NCBI RefSeq assembly: GCF_001269925.1
Contig: NZ_LHVO01000013.1
Span: forward strand, 1 to 64,000
Source of the DNA: Pseudomonas sp. MIACH
GTDB taxonomy: Bacteria; Pseudomonadota; Gammaproteobacteria; Pseudomonadales; Pseudomonadaceae
Reading direction: 5' to 3'
Length of the DNA stretch: 64,000 bases
Both the position numbers and the translations under genes were made by a program. Shown piece after piece: positions 36,922 through 46,019 of the stretch. Numbering within the stretch: the first letter of the stretch is position 1; each line of letters starts with the position of its first letter. The notes under the pieces were generated by a model, which was given only the letters and a program-made list of their open reading frames with translations, searched no databases and had not been told where the DNA came from.

Positions 36922-38661
36922 TCAGAGCTTCGGCAACTGCCCGATACGCCCCATCATCTCGGTGACGATCTGCAGATCCAGCAAGAACTGTTCGACCGTC
37001 TTGAACTCATTGTCGGTGTGTCCGGTGTATTTCACTTCCGGCCGCGCCAGGCCGAATTGCACGCCATTGGGCAGTTCATGCACGGACGTCGCGCCGGCCG
37101 AGGTGCCGAACTTATGCTCCATGCCCAGGTTCTCGCTGGCCACGGCCAACAACGCCTTCACCCACTCACCTTCCGGGTTGCGGAACATCGGTTCGGCGAC
37201 CGAGTAGGTGAAGTCCACGTTGACCTTGGTTTGCTTGTCCCAGGCGCTCAGCTTGTCGGCAATCTCGGTTTTCAGCTTCTCCGGCGATTTGCCCTTTGGT
37301 ACACGCAGGTTCACCGCCAGCTTGAAGGCTTTGTCATCCAGGCCGACAAAGGTCAACGAGGTGGTCAACGGCCCCATGAAATCGTCGGAGAAACCTACGC
37401 CCAATTTGCCGCCCAGATAATCCAGGCCCCAGTTATCCGAGGCATAACGGGCGGCGTCGGTGATGTGGTTATGCTTGAGGGCGATCTTGCCGTCGACAAC
37501 GTGGATCAACTCCAGCATGCGCGACACCGGGTTGATGCCCGATTGTGGTTCGGAGGAGTGTGCGGAAACCCCGGTCACCGTCAGCTTGACCTCTTTGCCG
37601 ACCACCTTGGCTGCGACCTCGAAGTCGCCGCCATTGCGCTTGGCATACTCCGCGCCGGCTTTTTGCAGGCTGGCGGCCAGTGCGGCAGGCTTGTCGCTGA
37701 TAAACGTGGCAACCGAGGCCGATGGAATCTGGTTGGTGGCCATGCCGCCGGTCATCGAGATGATTTCGGCGCCTTTGCCTTCTCCTTTGCGGCGCGGGAA
37801 GGTGGCCATGACAGTGCCATAACCTTTCTCGGCAATCACCACCGGGTAGCCGCCATCCAGCGCCAGGTTGTATTGCGGCGTCGGGTTGCGTTCGAAGTAA
37901 TAGGGGATCGCGTCACCGGAGGTTTCTTCGGTGGTGTCCACCAGCAGCTTGAAGTTGCGGGCCAACGGCAACTTTTCTTCCTTGATCACCTTCATGGCGT
38001 ACATCGCCACCACGATGCCGTTTTTGTCATCCTCGGTGCCCCGGCCATACATGCGGTCGCCAATCAGCGTGACCTTGAACGGGTCGAGCTTGGTGCCGTC
38101 TTTCAGCACCCAGTTTTCCGGCGTTACCGGCACCACGTCGGCATGGGCGTGGATGCCCACCACTTCGTCGCCGCTGCCTTGCAGGGAAATCTCGTACACG
38201 CGGTTGTCGACGTTACGGAAGTTCAGGTTGAAGGTCTTGGCCAGGGCCTGGATCTTGTCGGCAATCCGGATGAATTCCGGGTTTCTGTACTGCGGCACGC
38301 CGTCGACGTTAAAGGTCGGGATTTCCACCAGTTCGCGCAGGGTGTCGAGGGCAGCCTTGCCGTATTTCACTCGGGTGTAAATACCCAGCAGGCGGTGGAT
38401 TTCGTTCTGCTGGTCGGCGGTCAGGGTTTTGTTATCGAGGAAGGCGCTGATCGCCGGGCCCACGTCGTCGGCCTTGCCCAGGTCGCCCTTGGCCAGGGTG
38501 CCGAGGAAACCACGGAAATCAGTGACCGACGTTTCGCTGAAACTCTTCAGAATCGCCGTGCTTTGCTCTGGAGTGATGTTGGCAAAGGCGGGCGTAGTCA
38601 TCACCGAAAGGCTGGCCGCGAAAAGTGTGGCAGCCGCCAATTGCTTGAGTGGAAAGTGCAT
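36922..38661 (-). CDS. Exported M20 family dipeptidase
   Basis: A 579-residue zinc peptidase of the M20 (PepV/carboxypeptidase-like) family with a signal peptide ending near MTTPAFA. Metal and catalytic residues are visible: His173 and Asp175 in HAHADVV, Asp211-Asp212 in GTEDDKNG, and Glu245-Glu246 in TTEETSGD. VSAHSSEPQSG marks the lid domain. It probably trims dipeptides in the periplasm, supplying amino acids. ATG 38661 is 12 bases after AAGGA; ATG 38673 is the alternative but sits against that site. Confidence 0.87.
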   Translation of the reverse strand: MHFPLKQLAAATLFAASLSVMTTPAFANITPEQSTAILKSFSETSVTDFRGFLGTLAKGDLGKADDVGPAISAFLDNKTLTADQQNEIHRLLGIYTRVKYGKAALDTLRELVEIPTFNVDGVPQYRNPEFIRIADKIQALAKTFNLNFRNVDNRVYEISLQGSGDEVVGIHAHADVVPVTPENWVLKDGTKLDPFKVTLIGDRMYGRGTEDDKNGIVVAMYAMKVIKEEKLPLARNFKLLVDTTEETSGDAIPYYFERNPTPQYNLALDGGYPVVIAEKGYGTVMATFPRRKGEGKGAEIISMTGGMATNQIPSASVATFISDKPAALAASLQKAGAEYAKRNGGDFEVAAKVVGKEVKLTVTGVSAHSSEPQSGINPVSRMLELIHVVDGKIALKHNHITDAARYASDNWGLDYLGGKLGVGFSDDFMGPLTTSLTFVGLDDKAFKLAVNLRVPKGKSPEKLKTEIADKLSAWDKQTKVNVDFTYSVAEPMFRNPEGEWVKALLAVASENLGMEHKFGTSAGATSVHELPNGVQFGLARPEVKYTGHTDNEFKTVEQFLLDLQIVTEMMGRIGQLPKL

Positions 38662-38808
38662 GGTTGAAGGCATTCCTTTGCAGGGGGAAGTAGGGGATTT
38701 CTGATCAATATGTCAGAAATATTTCGACACACTACCACTGCCAAGGTGTGCCCGGGACGCGAACAGGAGGCTTATCTAAAAACTCAATAGCACCCTCAGC
38801 GCCGCTTT

Positions 38809-39435
38809 CTACTCCAGGCTGTAACGCACCGACAACGCACCCTTTTTCTCCGAGAGTGCGAGGATCGTGACCTGGCCCAGTTCGCTCAGCGTTTGCACAT
38901 GGGTGCCGCCGCACGCGTAGGCGGGCAAATCACCGAAACCCACTTCGCGGCTGCCGTCGTCCAGGGTCATATGGCGCGGGTAGTCGGCGGCGATCCATTG
39001 GTTGATCTGCTGTTGAATGAACTCGGCGTCCATGGCTTGAGCCGTTTCGCCACGGATAAACGTGATCTTGCCCTCACCTGGCCAGTGATGCGCCTTGATG
39101 GGCATCCAGCCCAGGGTTTCGCCGACGTTGCCGATCAAATGTCCGGCGGAATGCAGGCGGGTATGCAGGGTGCGGCGTGGTTCATCGACCCGAGCGGTGA
39201 TGGGGCCCGGCTCCAGCGGTTGGTTGACGTAGTGCACCACGCGATCAGTTTCCTGGGTGACCCGCAGTACCTGGCTGTCGCCCAGCCAGCCCGTGTCGAA
39301 CGGCTGGCCACCGCCTTGGGGATGGAAAATCGTCGACTGCAAGACGACCGCAAACTGGCCCTCCCAGGGTGTGCAGCTCAGCACTTCCAGCTCGGCGGTC
39401 AGGTGGTCGTGGGTGAAAAACAGGCGTTCGGTCAT
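38809..39435 (-). CDS. AlaX-like alanyl-tRNA editing protein
   Basis: A 208-residue free-standing homologue of the AlaRS editing domain, which hydrolyses Ser- or Gly-tRNA(Ala). The zinc site is intact: HTRLHSAGHLIGN supplies the H-x3-H pair and ACGGTHVQ the Cys and His. The aminoacylation domain is absent, as expected. ATG 39435 (MTERLFF) fits the family; in-frame ATGs at 39444, 39450 and 39510 are alternatives. It is divergent from a LysR gene. Confidence 0.85.
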   Translation of the reverse strand: MTERLFFTHDHLTAELEVLSCTPWEGQFAVVLQSTIFHPQGGGQPFDTGWLGDSQVLRVTQETDRVVHYVNQPLEPGPITARVDEPRRTLHTRLHSAGHLIGNVGETLGWMPIKAHHWPGEGKITFIRGETAQAMDAEFIQQQINQWIAADYPRHMTLDDGSREVGFGDLPAYACGGTHVQTLSELGQVTILALSEKKGALSVRYSLE

Positions 39436-39524
39436 TTTCTGCATCCGCATCAGGGTTCTGCGGGCAGTATAAATAGTGCTTGGATAGGTGATAATCCGCT
39501 CAAATATCAATGGACCTGTGCGTC

Positions 39525-40457
39525 ATGAGCATCAATCTTCCTTTGCCGCTGCTGGGTGAAATGGCGATTTTCGTCAAGGTAGTAGAGACCGGCAGCTTCT
39601 CTGAAGCGGCGCGACAGTTGAGCGTTTCGCCGTCGGCGGTAAGTCGCAGTATTTCGCGCCTGGAAAAGGCCCTGGCTACCCGTTTGCTGCAGCGCACCAC
39701 GCGCAAATTGCGCCTGAGTGAGGGTGGTGAGGAGGTGTTCAAGCGCTGTCAGGAGATGGTCAATGCGGCGCGCTCAGTAATGGAGATCAGCGGCCAGTTC
39801 ACCCACGAAGCCGAGGGCCTGGTGCGGGTCAGTGTGCCCAAGGCGGTGGGGCGGTTTGTGGTGCACCCGCATATGCCGGAGTTTCTGCGGCGTTATCCCA
39901 AGGTGGACGTGCAATTGATCCTTGAAGATCGGCATGTGGATCTGATTGACGACAACGTCGACCTGAGCATCCGCATCACCGACAGCCCACCGCCGGGTCT
40001 GGTGGGGCGGCAGCTATTGCCGATTGAACATTTACTCTGTGCCACGCCGCAGTATTTAGTCGAGCACGGTACGCCGGAGCATCCCCACGACTTGCTGGCG
40101 CACAGTTGCATCTATCTGGGTGAAACTCCGGGGGACTCGCGCTGGAAATTCCGCCAGGGCGGCAAGACGGTAACGGTCGGCGTGCGTGGGCGTTATGCGG
40201 CGAACCACACCGGCGTGCGGCTGGATGCGGTGTCGCAGCATGTGGGAATTGGCAGCTTGCCGTATTTCACCGCGCGGCATGCGTTGGAGGAGGGGCGGTT
40301 GGTACAGGTGTTGCCGGGGTGGGACTTTATTGCGTCCTACCATGGCGAGGCGTGGTTGTTGCATTCGCCCACGCGTTACCTGCCGCCGAAGCTGCGGGTA
40401 TTTATCGATTATCTGGTGGAGTGTATGGCGAGGGAGCCCACGTTGAAAAAGCTGTAG
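39525..40457 (+). CDS. LysR-family regulator
   Basis: A 310-residue regulator with an N-terminal winged helix (residues about 8-66: FVKVVETGSFSEAARQLSVSPSAVSRSISRLEKALATRLLQRTTRKLRLSEGG cut here for length) and a periplasmic-binding-like effector domain. It belongs to the CrgA/YafC-like branch (RVSVPKAVGRFVVHPHMPEFLRRYPKV). The 89-base divergent spacer to the alaX-like gene could hold a shared control region. ATG 39525 is preferred over ATG 39510. Confidence 0.9.
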   Translation: MSINLPLPLLGEMAIFVKVVETGSFSEAARQLSVSPSAVSRSISRLEKALATRLLQRTTRKLRLSEGGEEVFKRCQEMVNAARSVMEISGQFTHEAEGLVRVSVPKAVGRFVVHPHMPEFLRRYPKVDVQLILEDRHVDLIDDNVDLSIRITDSPPPGLVGRQLLPIEHLLCATPQYLVEHGTPEHPHDLLAHSCIYLGETPGDSRWKFRQGGKTVTVGVRGRYAANHTGVRLDAVSQHVGIGSLPYFTARHALEEGRLVQVLPGWDFIASYHGEAWLLHSPTRYLPPKLRVFIDYLVECMAREPTLKKL

Positions 40458-40486
40458 GAACCAAGCGTCTCCCTCGCGCCTATGGA

Positions 40487-40894
40487 TCAGTGTTTGCTTT
40501 GGTCTTGCGGCATGGCCAGCAGCTGCTTTTCCTGGTTCCAGTCGAACGGTTCTTCATTCTGTTCGGCTTCAAAGCGACGTTCTTCCAGGGCCTGGTACAG
40601 GTCCAGTTCTTCGTCGGGCATGAAGTGCAGGCAATCGCCGCCAAAGAACCACAGCAGGTCGCGTGGAACCAGGTGGGCGATCTGTGGGTAGCGCAGGATG
40701 ACCTGGCTCATCAGGTCCTGGCCCAGGTACTGGCTTTCGATCGGGTCGATCGGCAGCAGGGCGCGCAGTTCGTCAAAGCGCTCCAGGAACAGGGTGTGGC
40801 TTTCCTCGGGCACCTGTTCGGCTTCGCCGACGGCAACCAGGATGCTGCGCAGGTGGTCGAGCAAGACGAGATGATCGGCAACGACGTTGGACAC
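40487..40894 (-). CDS. PA2817-family protein
   Basis: A 135-residue soluble acidic protein, helical throughout, of the uncharacterised PA2817 family. In P. aeruginosa the homologue also neighbours the fadE-type gene PA2815 (from memory). There is no signal peptide, metal site or known catalytic motif. A strong terminator separates it from fadE upstream, so it probably has its own promoter or relies on read-through. Confidence 0.75.
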   Translation of the reverse strand: MSNVVADHLVLLDHLRSILVAVGEAEQVPEESHTLFLERFDELRALLPIDPIESQYLGQDLMSQVILRYPQIAHLVPRDLLWFFGGDCLHFMPDEELDLYQALEERRFEAEQNEEPFDWNQEKQLLAMPQDQSKH

Positions 40895-40913
40895 GAGATA
40901 AGTCCTCTAAAGC

Positions 40914-40954
40914 AAAAACGGGCGCGAGAGTATATGCCCCTCGCGCCCGTTTTT
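40914..40954 (-). terminator. Terminator between fadE and the PA2817-family gene
   Basis: AAAAACGGGCGCGAG and CTCGCGCCCGTTTTT form a perfect 15-base stem with an 11-base loop. It has A and T runs on both sides and lies 15 bases past the fadE stop on the minus strand. Confidence 0.88.
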
Positions 40955-40969
40955 ATATGACCGCCGGAC

Positions 40970-43423
40970 TCAGCGGACTTTACCCTCAGCGTTTACCAGC
41001 TCTTCCTTGCTGAAATCATCCACGTCGATCACCTTGCGCCGTGCCGCTTCGGCGTCACGCAGGGTTTGCGCTTCCGCCGGTTGCAACACACCGGCATGCA
41101 GCGCGGCGTCGATGGCATGTTCGCCGGCGGTCGGTTTGACCTGGCCACTTTTGAGCGCGGCATGCAGTTTTTTCTGCAGCGGGTGGCTGGCACCCAGCAG
41201 GTCGTAGGCGTGTTGCAGCGCGCCCACGGGATCTTCTGCCGATTGCGGGCGGTAGCAGCCAGCCAGCAATTCTTCCAGGGTCGGATCGCCTTTGGCGCGG
41301 CCAATCACCGCGGCCACTTCGGCATCCAGCGCATCGGATGGACCGGTATGGCGACGCCCGAACGGGAACACAATCACCCGCAGCAGGCAGCCCAGCACTT
41401 TATTCGGGAAGTTGCTCAGCAGTTCATCCAGCGCACGTTCGGACTCGCCGAGGCTTTCTTCCATGGCCCAGGCGAACAGCGGTTCCAGGTGATCCGGCGA
41501 ATCCAGGTCGTGGTAACGCTTGAGTGCCGCCGATGCCAGGTACATGTGGCTCAGTACGTCACCGAGGCGTGCCGACAGGCGTTCGCGGCGTTTCAACTCA
41601 CCACCCAGAAGCATCATGCTCAGGTCCGCCAGCAGCGCGAACGCGGCAGCCTGGCGGTTCAAGGCGCGGAAATAACCCTGGCTCAAACGGTTGCCCGGGG
41701 CTTTCTCGAAGTGCCCAACGCCGAGGTTCAGCACCAGGGTGCTGGCGGCATTGCTCACGGCAAAACCAATGTGCTGCATCAGCAGTCCATCGAACTCCTT
41801 CAGCGCCTGATCGTGGTCTTCACGACCGGCCAACGCCATTTCCTTGAGCACGAACGGATGGCAACGGATGGCGCCCTGGCCGAAGATCATCAGGTTGCGC
41901 GAAAGGATGTTCGCGCCTTCCACGGTGATGAAGATCGGCGCGCCCTGCCAGCTGCGGCCCAGGTAGTTGTTCGGGCCCATGATGATGCCCTTGCCACCGT
42001 GCACGTCCATGGCGTGGCTGATGCACTCGCGGCCGCGCTCGGTCAGGTGGTACTTGAGGATCGCCGACAGCACCGAGGGTTTTTCGCCGAGGTCCACGGC
42101 ATTGGCGGTGAGCATGCGCGCGCTGTCCATCAGCCAGGCGTTGCCGCCGATGCGGGCCAGGGCTTCCTGGATACCTTCGAAAGCCGACAGCGGTACGTTG
42201 AACTGCTCGCGTACCTGGGCATATTGGCCGGTGACCAGGCTGGTGAACTTGGCGGCGCCGGTGCCCACGGCGGGCAGGGAGATCGAACGGCCGACTGACA
42301 GGCAGTTCATCAGCATCATCCAGCCTTTGCCGAGCATTTCCTGGCCGCCGATGAGGTACTCCAGGGGGATGAACACGTCCTTGCCGGAGTTCGGGCCGTT
42401 CATGAATGCGGCGCCGAGGGGCAGGTGGCGACGGCCGATTTCCACACCGGGGGTGTCGGTAGGGATCAGCGCCAGGCTGATGCCCAGGTCTTCTTCGTCA
42501 CCCAGCAGGTGGTCTGGATCGTGGGCCTTGAAGGCCAGGCCCAGCAGGGTCGCGACCGGGCCAAGGGTGATGTAGCGTTTTTCCCAGTTCAGGCGCAGGC
42601 CGAGGGTTTCCTTGCCTTCCCATTCACCTTTGCAGATCACGCCCGTGTCAGGCATGGCGCCAGCATCGGAGCCGGCCAGCGGGCCGGTGAGGGCGAAGCA
42701 GGGAATGTCATCGCCACGCGCCAGGCGCGGCAGGTAGTGGTTGCGTTGTTCGTCGGTGCCGTAGTGCAGCAGCAGTTCGGCCGGGCCGAGGGAGTTGGGC
42801 ACCATCACGGTGGAGGCCAGGTCGCCGCTGCGGGTGGCGAGTTTCATCGCGACCTGGGAGTGGGCGTAGGCCGAGAAGCCTTTGCCGCCGTATTCCTTGG
42901 GGATGATGAGGGCGAAGAAGCCGTGGGTCTTGATGTGCTCCCACGCGGCTGGCGGCAGGTCCATGGCCTGGCCGATTTCCCAGTCGCTGACCATGGCGCA
43001 GAGTTCTTCGGTGGGGCCGTCGATAAATGCCTGTTCTTCCTCGGTCAGTTGGGCCTTGGGGTAGGCCAGCAACTTGTCCCAATCGGGGCGACCGCTGAAC
43101 AGCTCGCCGTCCCACCACACGGTGCCGGCGTCGATGGCATCGCGCTCGGTCTCGGACATCGGCGGCAAGACTTTCTGAAACCAGCTGAACAACGGCTTGG
43201 TGAAGTATTGGCGGCGCAGGTCCGGCAACAGCAGGGGCGCGGCGACCACAGCGATCAACACCCAGAAAATCAGCAGCAGCCAACCCGGTGCGTGGCTCCA
43301 GGCGCCCATCGCCAGCAGGTAAACGGCGACCACGCCCAGGGCGGGCAGCGGGGCGACGCGGCGATGTGCCAGATAGGCAACGCCGACCACCAGAACCAGT
43401 ATCCACAACAACAGCATATTCAA
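40970..43423 (-). CDS. fadE: Acyl-CoA dehydrogenase FadE
   Basis: An 817-residue FAD-dependent acyl-CoA dehydrogenase, first step of beta-oxidation. N-terminal membrane segments occupy about residues 1-70 (MNMLLLWILVLVVGVAYLAH ... WLLLIFWVLIAVVAAPLLL), as in E. coli FadE. The dehydrogenase core includes CFALTGPLAGSDAGAMPDTG and AMDVHGGKGIIMGPNNYLGR. A DUF1974-type C-terminal extension completes it. The length and context match PA2815. No clear PsrA box was found upstream. Confidence 0.93.
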   Translation of the reverse strand: MNMLLLWILVLVVGVAYLAHRRVAPLPALGVVAVYLLAMGAWSHAPGWLLLIFWVLIAVVAAPLLLPDLRRQYFTKPLFSWFQKVLPPMSETERDAIDAGTVWWDGELFSGRPDWDKLLAYPKAQLTEEEQAFIDGPTEELCAMVSDWEIGQAMDLPPAAWEHIKTHGFFALIIPKEYGGKGFSAYAHSQVAMKLATRSGDLASTVMVPNSLGPAELLLHYGTDEQRNHYLPRLARGDDIPCFALTGPLAGSDAGAMPDTGVICKGEWEGKETLGLRLNWEKRYITLGPVATLLGLAFKAHDPDHLLGDEEDLGISLALIPTDTPGVEIGRRHLPLGAAFMNGPNSGKDVFIPLEYLIGGQEMLGKGWMMLMNCLSVGRSISLPAVGTGAAKFTSLVTGQYAQVREQFNVPLSAFEGIQEALARIGGNAWLMDSARMLTANAVDLGEKPSVLSAILKYHLTERGRECISHAMDVHGGKGIIMGPNNYLGRSWQGAPIFITVEGANILSRNLMIFGQGAIRCHPFVLKEMALAGREDHDQALKEFDGLLMQHIGFAVSNAASTLVLNLGVGHFEKAPGNRLSQGYFRALNRQAAAFALLADLSMMLLGGELKRRERLSARLGDVLSHMYLASAALKRYHDLDSPDHLEPLFAWAMEESLGESERALDELLSNFPNKVLGCLLRVIVFPFGRRHTGPSDALDAEVAAVIGRAKGDPTLEELLAGCYRPQSAEDPVGALQHAYDLLGASHPLQKKLHAALKSGQVKPTAGEHAIDAALHAGVLQPAEAQTLRDAEAARRKVIDVDDFSKEELVNAEGKVR

Positions 43424-43619
43424 TCCTCCGTGAAACCAGGGGCGAAACCACCAGGGAGCTTAGTCGGCATCCGAACAAGCGGGGTGATCAGGTGTTACAA
43501 GTTGTACTGGAAGTTAGGTTGGGAGCGCCTCTCAGCAGGCGCCGACATTTGGCCGATTCGTCGTTATCTCTAGGACAGACCTGTCGTTAAACTCCAGGCT
43601 TCCCTCGGAGATCAAGCTC

Positions 43620-44279
43620 ATGGATACGTACCTGAGTCCCAGCCGCTTCATCGATAGTGACCACCCTGCGGTGGTGGAGTTCGCCGAAAAACATCGCGGT
43701 CCCAGCGCGGCTTTACGTGACCAGGCGGTCAGCCTCTATTACGCCGTGCGTGAGGCCATTCGCTACAACCCCTACACCTTCAGCCGCGACCCCGACAGCC
43801 TGAGCGCGAGCTTTGCGCTGGCCGCCGGCGAAAGCTATTGCGTGCCCAAGGCCACCCTGCTCGCGGCCTGCGCCCGCCACTGTGGCATTCCGGCGCGCAT
43901 CGGCCTGGCGGACGTGCGCAATCATCTGTCGACGCCACGCCTGATCGCGTTGCTCAAAAGCGATGTGTTCGCCATGCATGGCTACACCGAGCTTTACCTC
44001 GATGGCCGCTGGGTCAAGGCGACCCCGGCGTTCAACCGGCAACTGTGTGACGTGTTCGACGTACCACCGCTGGACTTCGACGGGATCAACCACAGCGTAT
44101 TCCATGCATTCAATCGCCAGGGACAGCGCTCGATGGAGTACGTGGTGGACCATGGCCAGTTCCCGGATGTGCCCGAGGATTTTTTCTTCGCGCATATCCA
44201 GGCCTGTTACCCGCACTTGTTTGGCGAGGACATGCCGGCCCTGCTGGGCGATATGCAGAGCGATTTAAGCCGCGCGTGA
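43620..44279 (+). CDS. Transglutaminase-like cysteine peptidase family protein
   Basis: A 219-residue protein with a transglutaminase-like core. The putative nucleophile is Cys74 in GESYCVPKATLLAA and the His is His120 in MHGYTELYLDG. The third position, usually Asp, falls in WVKATPAFN and is not acidic here. No signal peptide, so cytosolic. It may be an amidase or peptidase. It is divergent from fadE. Confidence 0.78.
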   Translation: MDTYLSPSRFIDSDHPAVVEFAEKHRGPSAALRDQAVSLYYAVREAIRYNPYTFSRDPDSLSASFALAAGESYCVPKATLLAACARHCGIPARIGLADVRNHLSTPRLIALLKSDVFAMHGYTELYLDGRWVKATPAFNRQLCDVFDVPPLDFDGINHSVFHAFNRQGQRSMEYVVDHGQFPDVPEDFFFAHIQACYPHLFGEDMPALLGDMQSDLSRA

Positions 44280-44335
44280 ACCGGCGTATGCTGCTGCGTT
44301 CATCAAGCCATGTTCATCAACAATAAGGCGCGGTC

Positions 44336-44953
44336 ATGCTGAAAATCTGGGGTCGTAAAAATTCATCAAACGTCAGGAAAGCACTGTGGTGCGCCGAGGA
44401 ACTCGGCCTGGACTATGAGGCAATTGATGCGGGCGGGGCTTTTGGTGTGGTCGACACGCCGCAGTACCGGGCATTGAACCCGAACGGTCGGGTGCCGATG
44501 ATCGAGGACGGTGACTTTGTGTTGTGGGAGTCCAACACCATCGTGCGCTACCTCTGCGCCAAGCACGCGTCGGCGTTTTACCCGAGCGACCTGCAAGTGC
44601 GTGCCAGTGCCGAAAAGTGGATGGACTGGACCACCTCGACCCTTGCCGAACCGTTCAAGGCTGTGTTCTGGGGCATTGTGCGCACCCCGGCGGAAAAGCA
44701 GAACTGGGACAGCATCAATGCCGGGCGTCAGGCCTGTATTGATGCACTGAGCACCGTGGACAGCGCATTGTCCGAGCAGCCTTACCTGTCGGGAGATACC
44801 TTCGGCATCGGTGATATTCCCCTCGGCTGCTTTATCTACGCCTGGTTCGAGATGCCCATCGAACGCCCTTCGATGCCCCATCTGGAGGCCTGGTACCAGC
44901 GCCTGCAACAACGCCCTGCCTACCGCAAAGCGGTCATGACCGCGTTGACTTAA
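44336..44953 (+). CDS. Glutathione S-transferase
   Basis: A 205-residue GST. The thioredoxin-like N-domain has KIWGRKNSSNVRKALWCAEELGLDYE (Ser near residue 9-11 as the GSH activator), NPNGRVPMIEDG with the cis-Pro, and WESNTIVRYL at the GSH site. The C-domain is all helical (ending RPAYRKAVMTALT). The substrate is unknown. It lies 56 bases after the transglutaminase-like gene. Confidence 0.9.
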   Translation: MLKIWGRKNSSNVRKALWCAEELGLDYEAIDAGGAFGVVDTPQYRALNPNGRVPMIEDGDFVLWESNTIVRYLCAKHASAFYPSDLQVRASAEKWMDWTTSTLAEPFKAVFWGIVRTPAEKQNWDSINAGRQACIDALSTVDSALSEQPYLSGDTFGIGDIPLGCFIYAWFEMPIERPSMPHLEAWYQRLQQRPAYRKAVMTALT

Positions 44954-45086
44954 TACTGACTATTAATACAGGTGACTGTACTTGTGCGGCGCGGGCAAGC
45001 ACCATGCCTGTCATGCGCCGCCGTTGAACTACGTGGGCTGCGCCCTCATCTACTGTTTCTAATCCTTCTTTGGTGCGTATTCCGAT

Positions 45087-46019
45087 ATGAGTTCCGCTCT
45101 GTCCATCCGGCAGCTAACCAAAACCTACGGCAACGGTTTCCAGGCCCTGAGTGGTATCGATCTGGACGTTGCTGAAGGTGACTTCTTCGCCTTGCTCGGT
45201 CCCAACGGTGCCGGCAAATCCACCACCATCGGCATCCTCTCGACCCTGGTCAACAAGACCAGCGGTACAGTGAATATCTTCGGCCATGACCTGGACAAAT
45301 CCCCGGCGGCGCTCAAGCGTTCCATCGGCGTAGTGCCCCAGGAATTCAACTTCAACCAGTTCGAAAAGACCTTCGACATTGTCGTGACCCAGGCCGGTTA
45401 CTACGGCATCCCGGCGAAAATCGCCAAGGAACGCGCCGAGCAGTACCTGACTCAACTGGGCCTGTGGGACAAGCGCGACGTGCCTTCGCGTTCGCTGTCC
45501 GGCGGCATGAAGCGTCGCCTGATGATCGCCCGCGCACTGGTGCATGAACCGCGCTTGTTGATCCTCGACGAACCCACCGCCGGCGTGGACATCGAGCTGC
45601 GTCGGTCGATGTGGACCTTCCTCACTGAGCTGAACGAGAAGGGCATCACCATCATCCTCACCACTCACTATCTGGAAGAGGCTGAGCAGCTGTGCCGCAA
45701 CATCGGCATCATCGACCACGGCACCATTGTCGAGAACACCAGCATGCGTAACCTGCTGGGCCAGTTGCATGTGGAGACCTTCCTGCTTGACCTGAAGAAC
45801 AACCTGTCGGTCCCGCCGCAACTGCTTGGTTACCCCAGCCGCCTGGTGGACAGCCACACCCTGGAAGTCCAGGTGGATAAAGCCATGGGCATCACTGCGT
45901 TGTTCACCCAGTTGGCGACCCAGAACATCGAAGTGCTGAGCCTGCGTAATAAAACCAATCGCCTTGAGGAGTTGTTCGTGTCCCTGGTGGAGAAAAATCT
46001 GACGAAGGTGGCGGTATGA
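45087..46019 (+). CDS. ABC exporter ATP-binding protein (YadG-like)
   Basis: A 310-residue ATPase. Walker A is GPNGAGKSTT, the signature LSGGMKRRL, Walker B LLILDEPTAGVD and the switch His lies in ILTTHYLEEAEQLC. The C-terminal extension after residue 225 is typical of DrrA/YadG-type exporters. The stop overlaps the permease start (ATGA). The transported substrate is unknown. Confidence 0.92.
   Translation: MSSALSIRQLTKTYGNGFQALSGIDLDVAEGDFFALLGPNGAGKSTTIGILSTLVNKTSGTVNIFGHDLDKSPAALKRSIGVVPQEFNFNQFEKTFDIVVTQAGYYGIPAKIAKERAEQYLTQLGLWDKRDVPSRSLSGGMKRRLMIARALVHEPRLLILDEPTAGVDIELRRSMWTFLTELNEKGITIILTTHYLEEAEQLCRNIGIIDHGTIVENTSMRNLLGQLHVETFLLDLKNNLSVPPQLLGYPSRLVDSHTLEVQVDKAMGITALFTQLATQNIEVLSLRNKTNRLEELFVSLVEKNLTKVAV

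Noticed and set aside
36844..38667. Open reading frame of 607 codons antisense to the M20 peptidase
   Set aside because: His/Gln/Gly-rich translation typical of the complement of a GC-rich gene; the opposite strand has clear metal-site motifs and a signal peptide.
43424..43619. PsrA-type operator upstream of fadE
   Set aside because: Two GAAAC motifs are present near 43431 and 43443 but in direct, not inverted, orientation.
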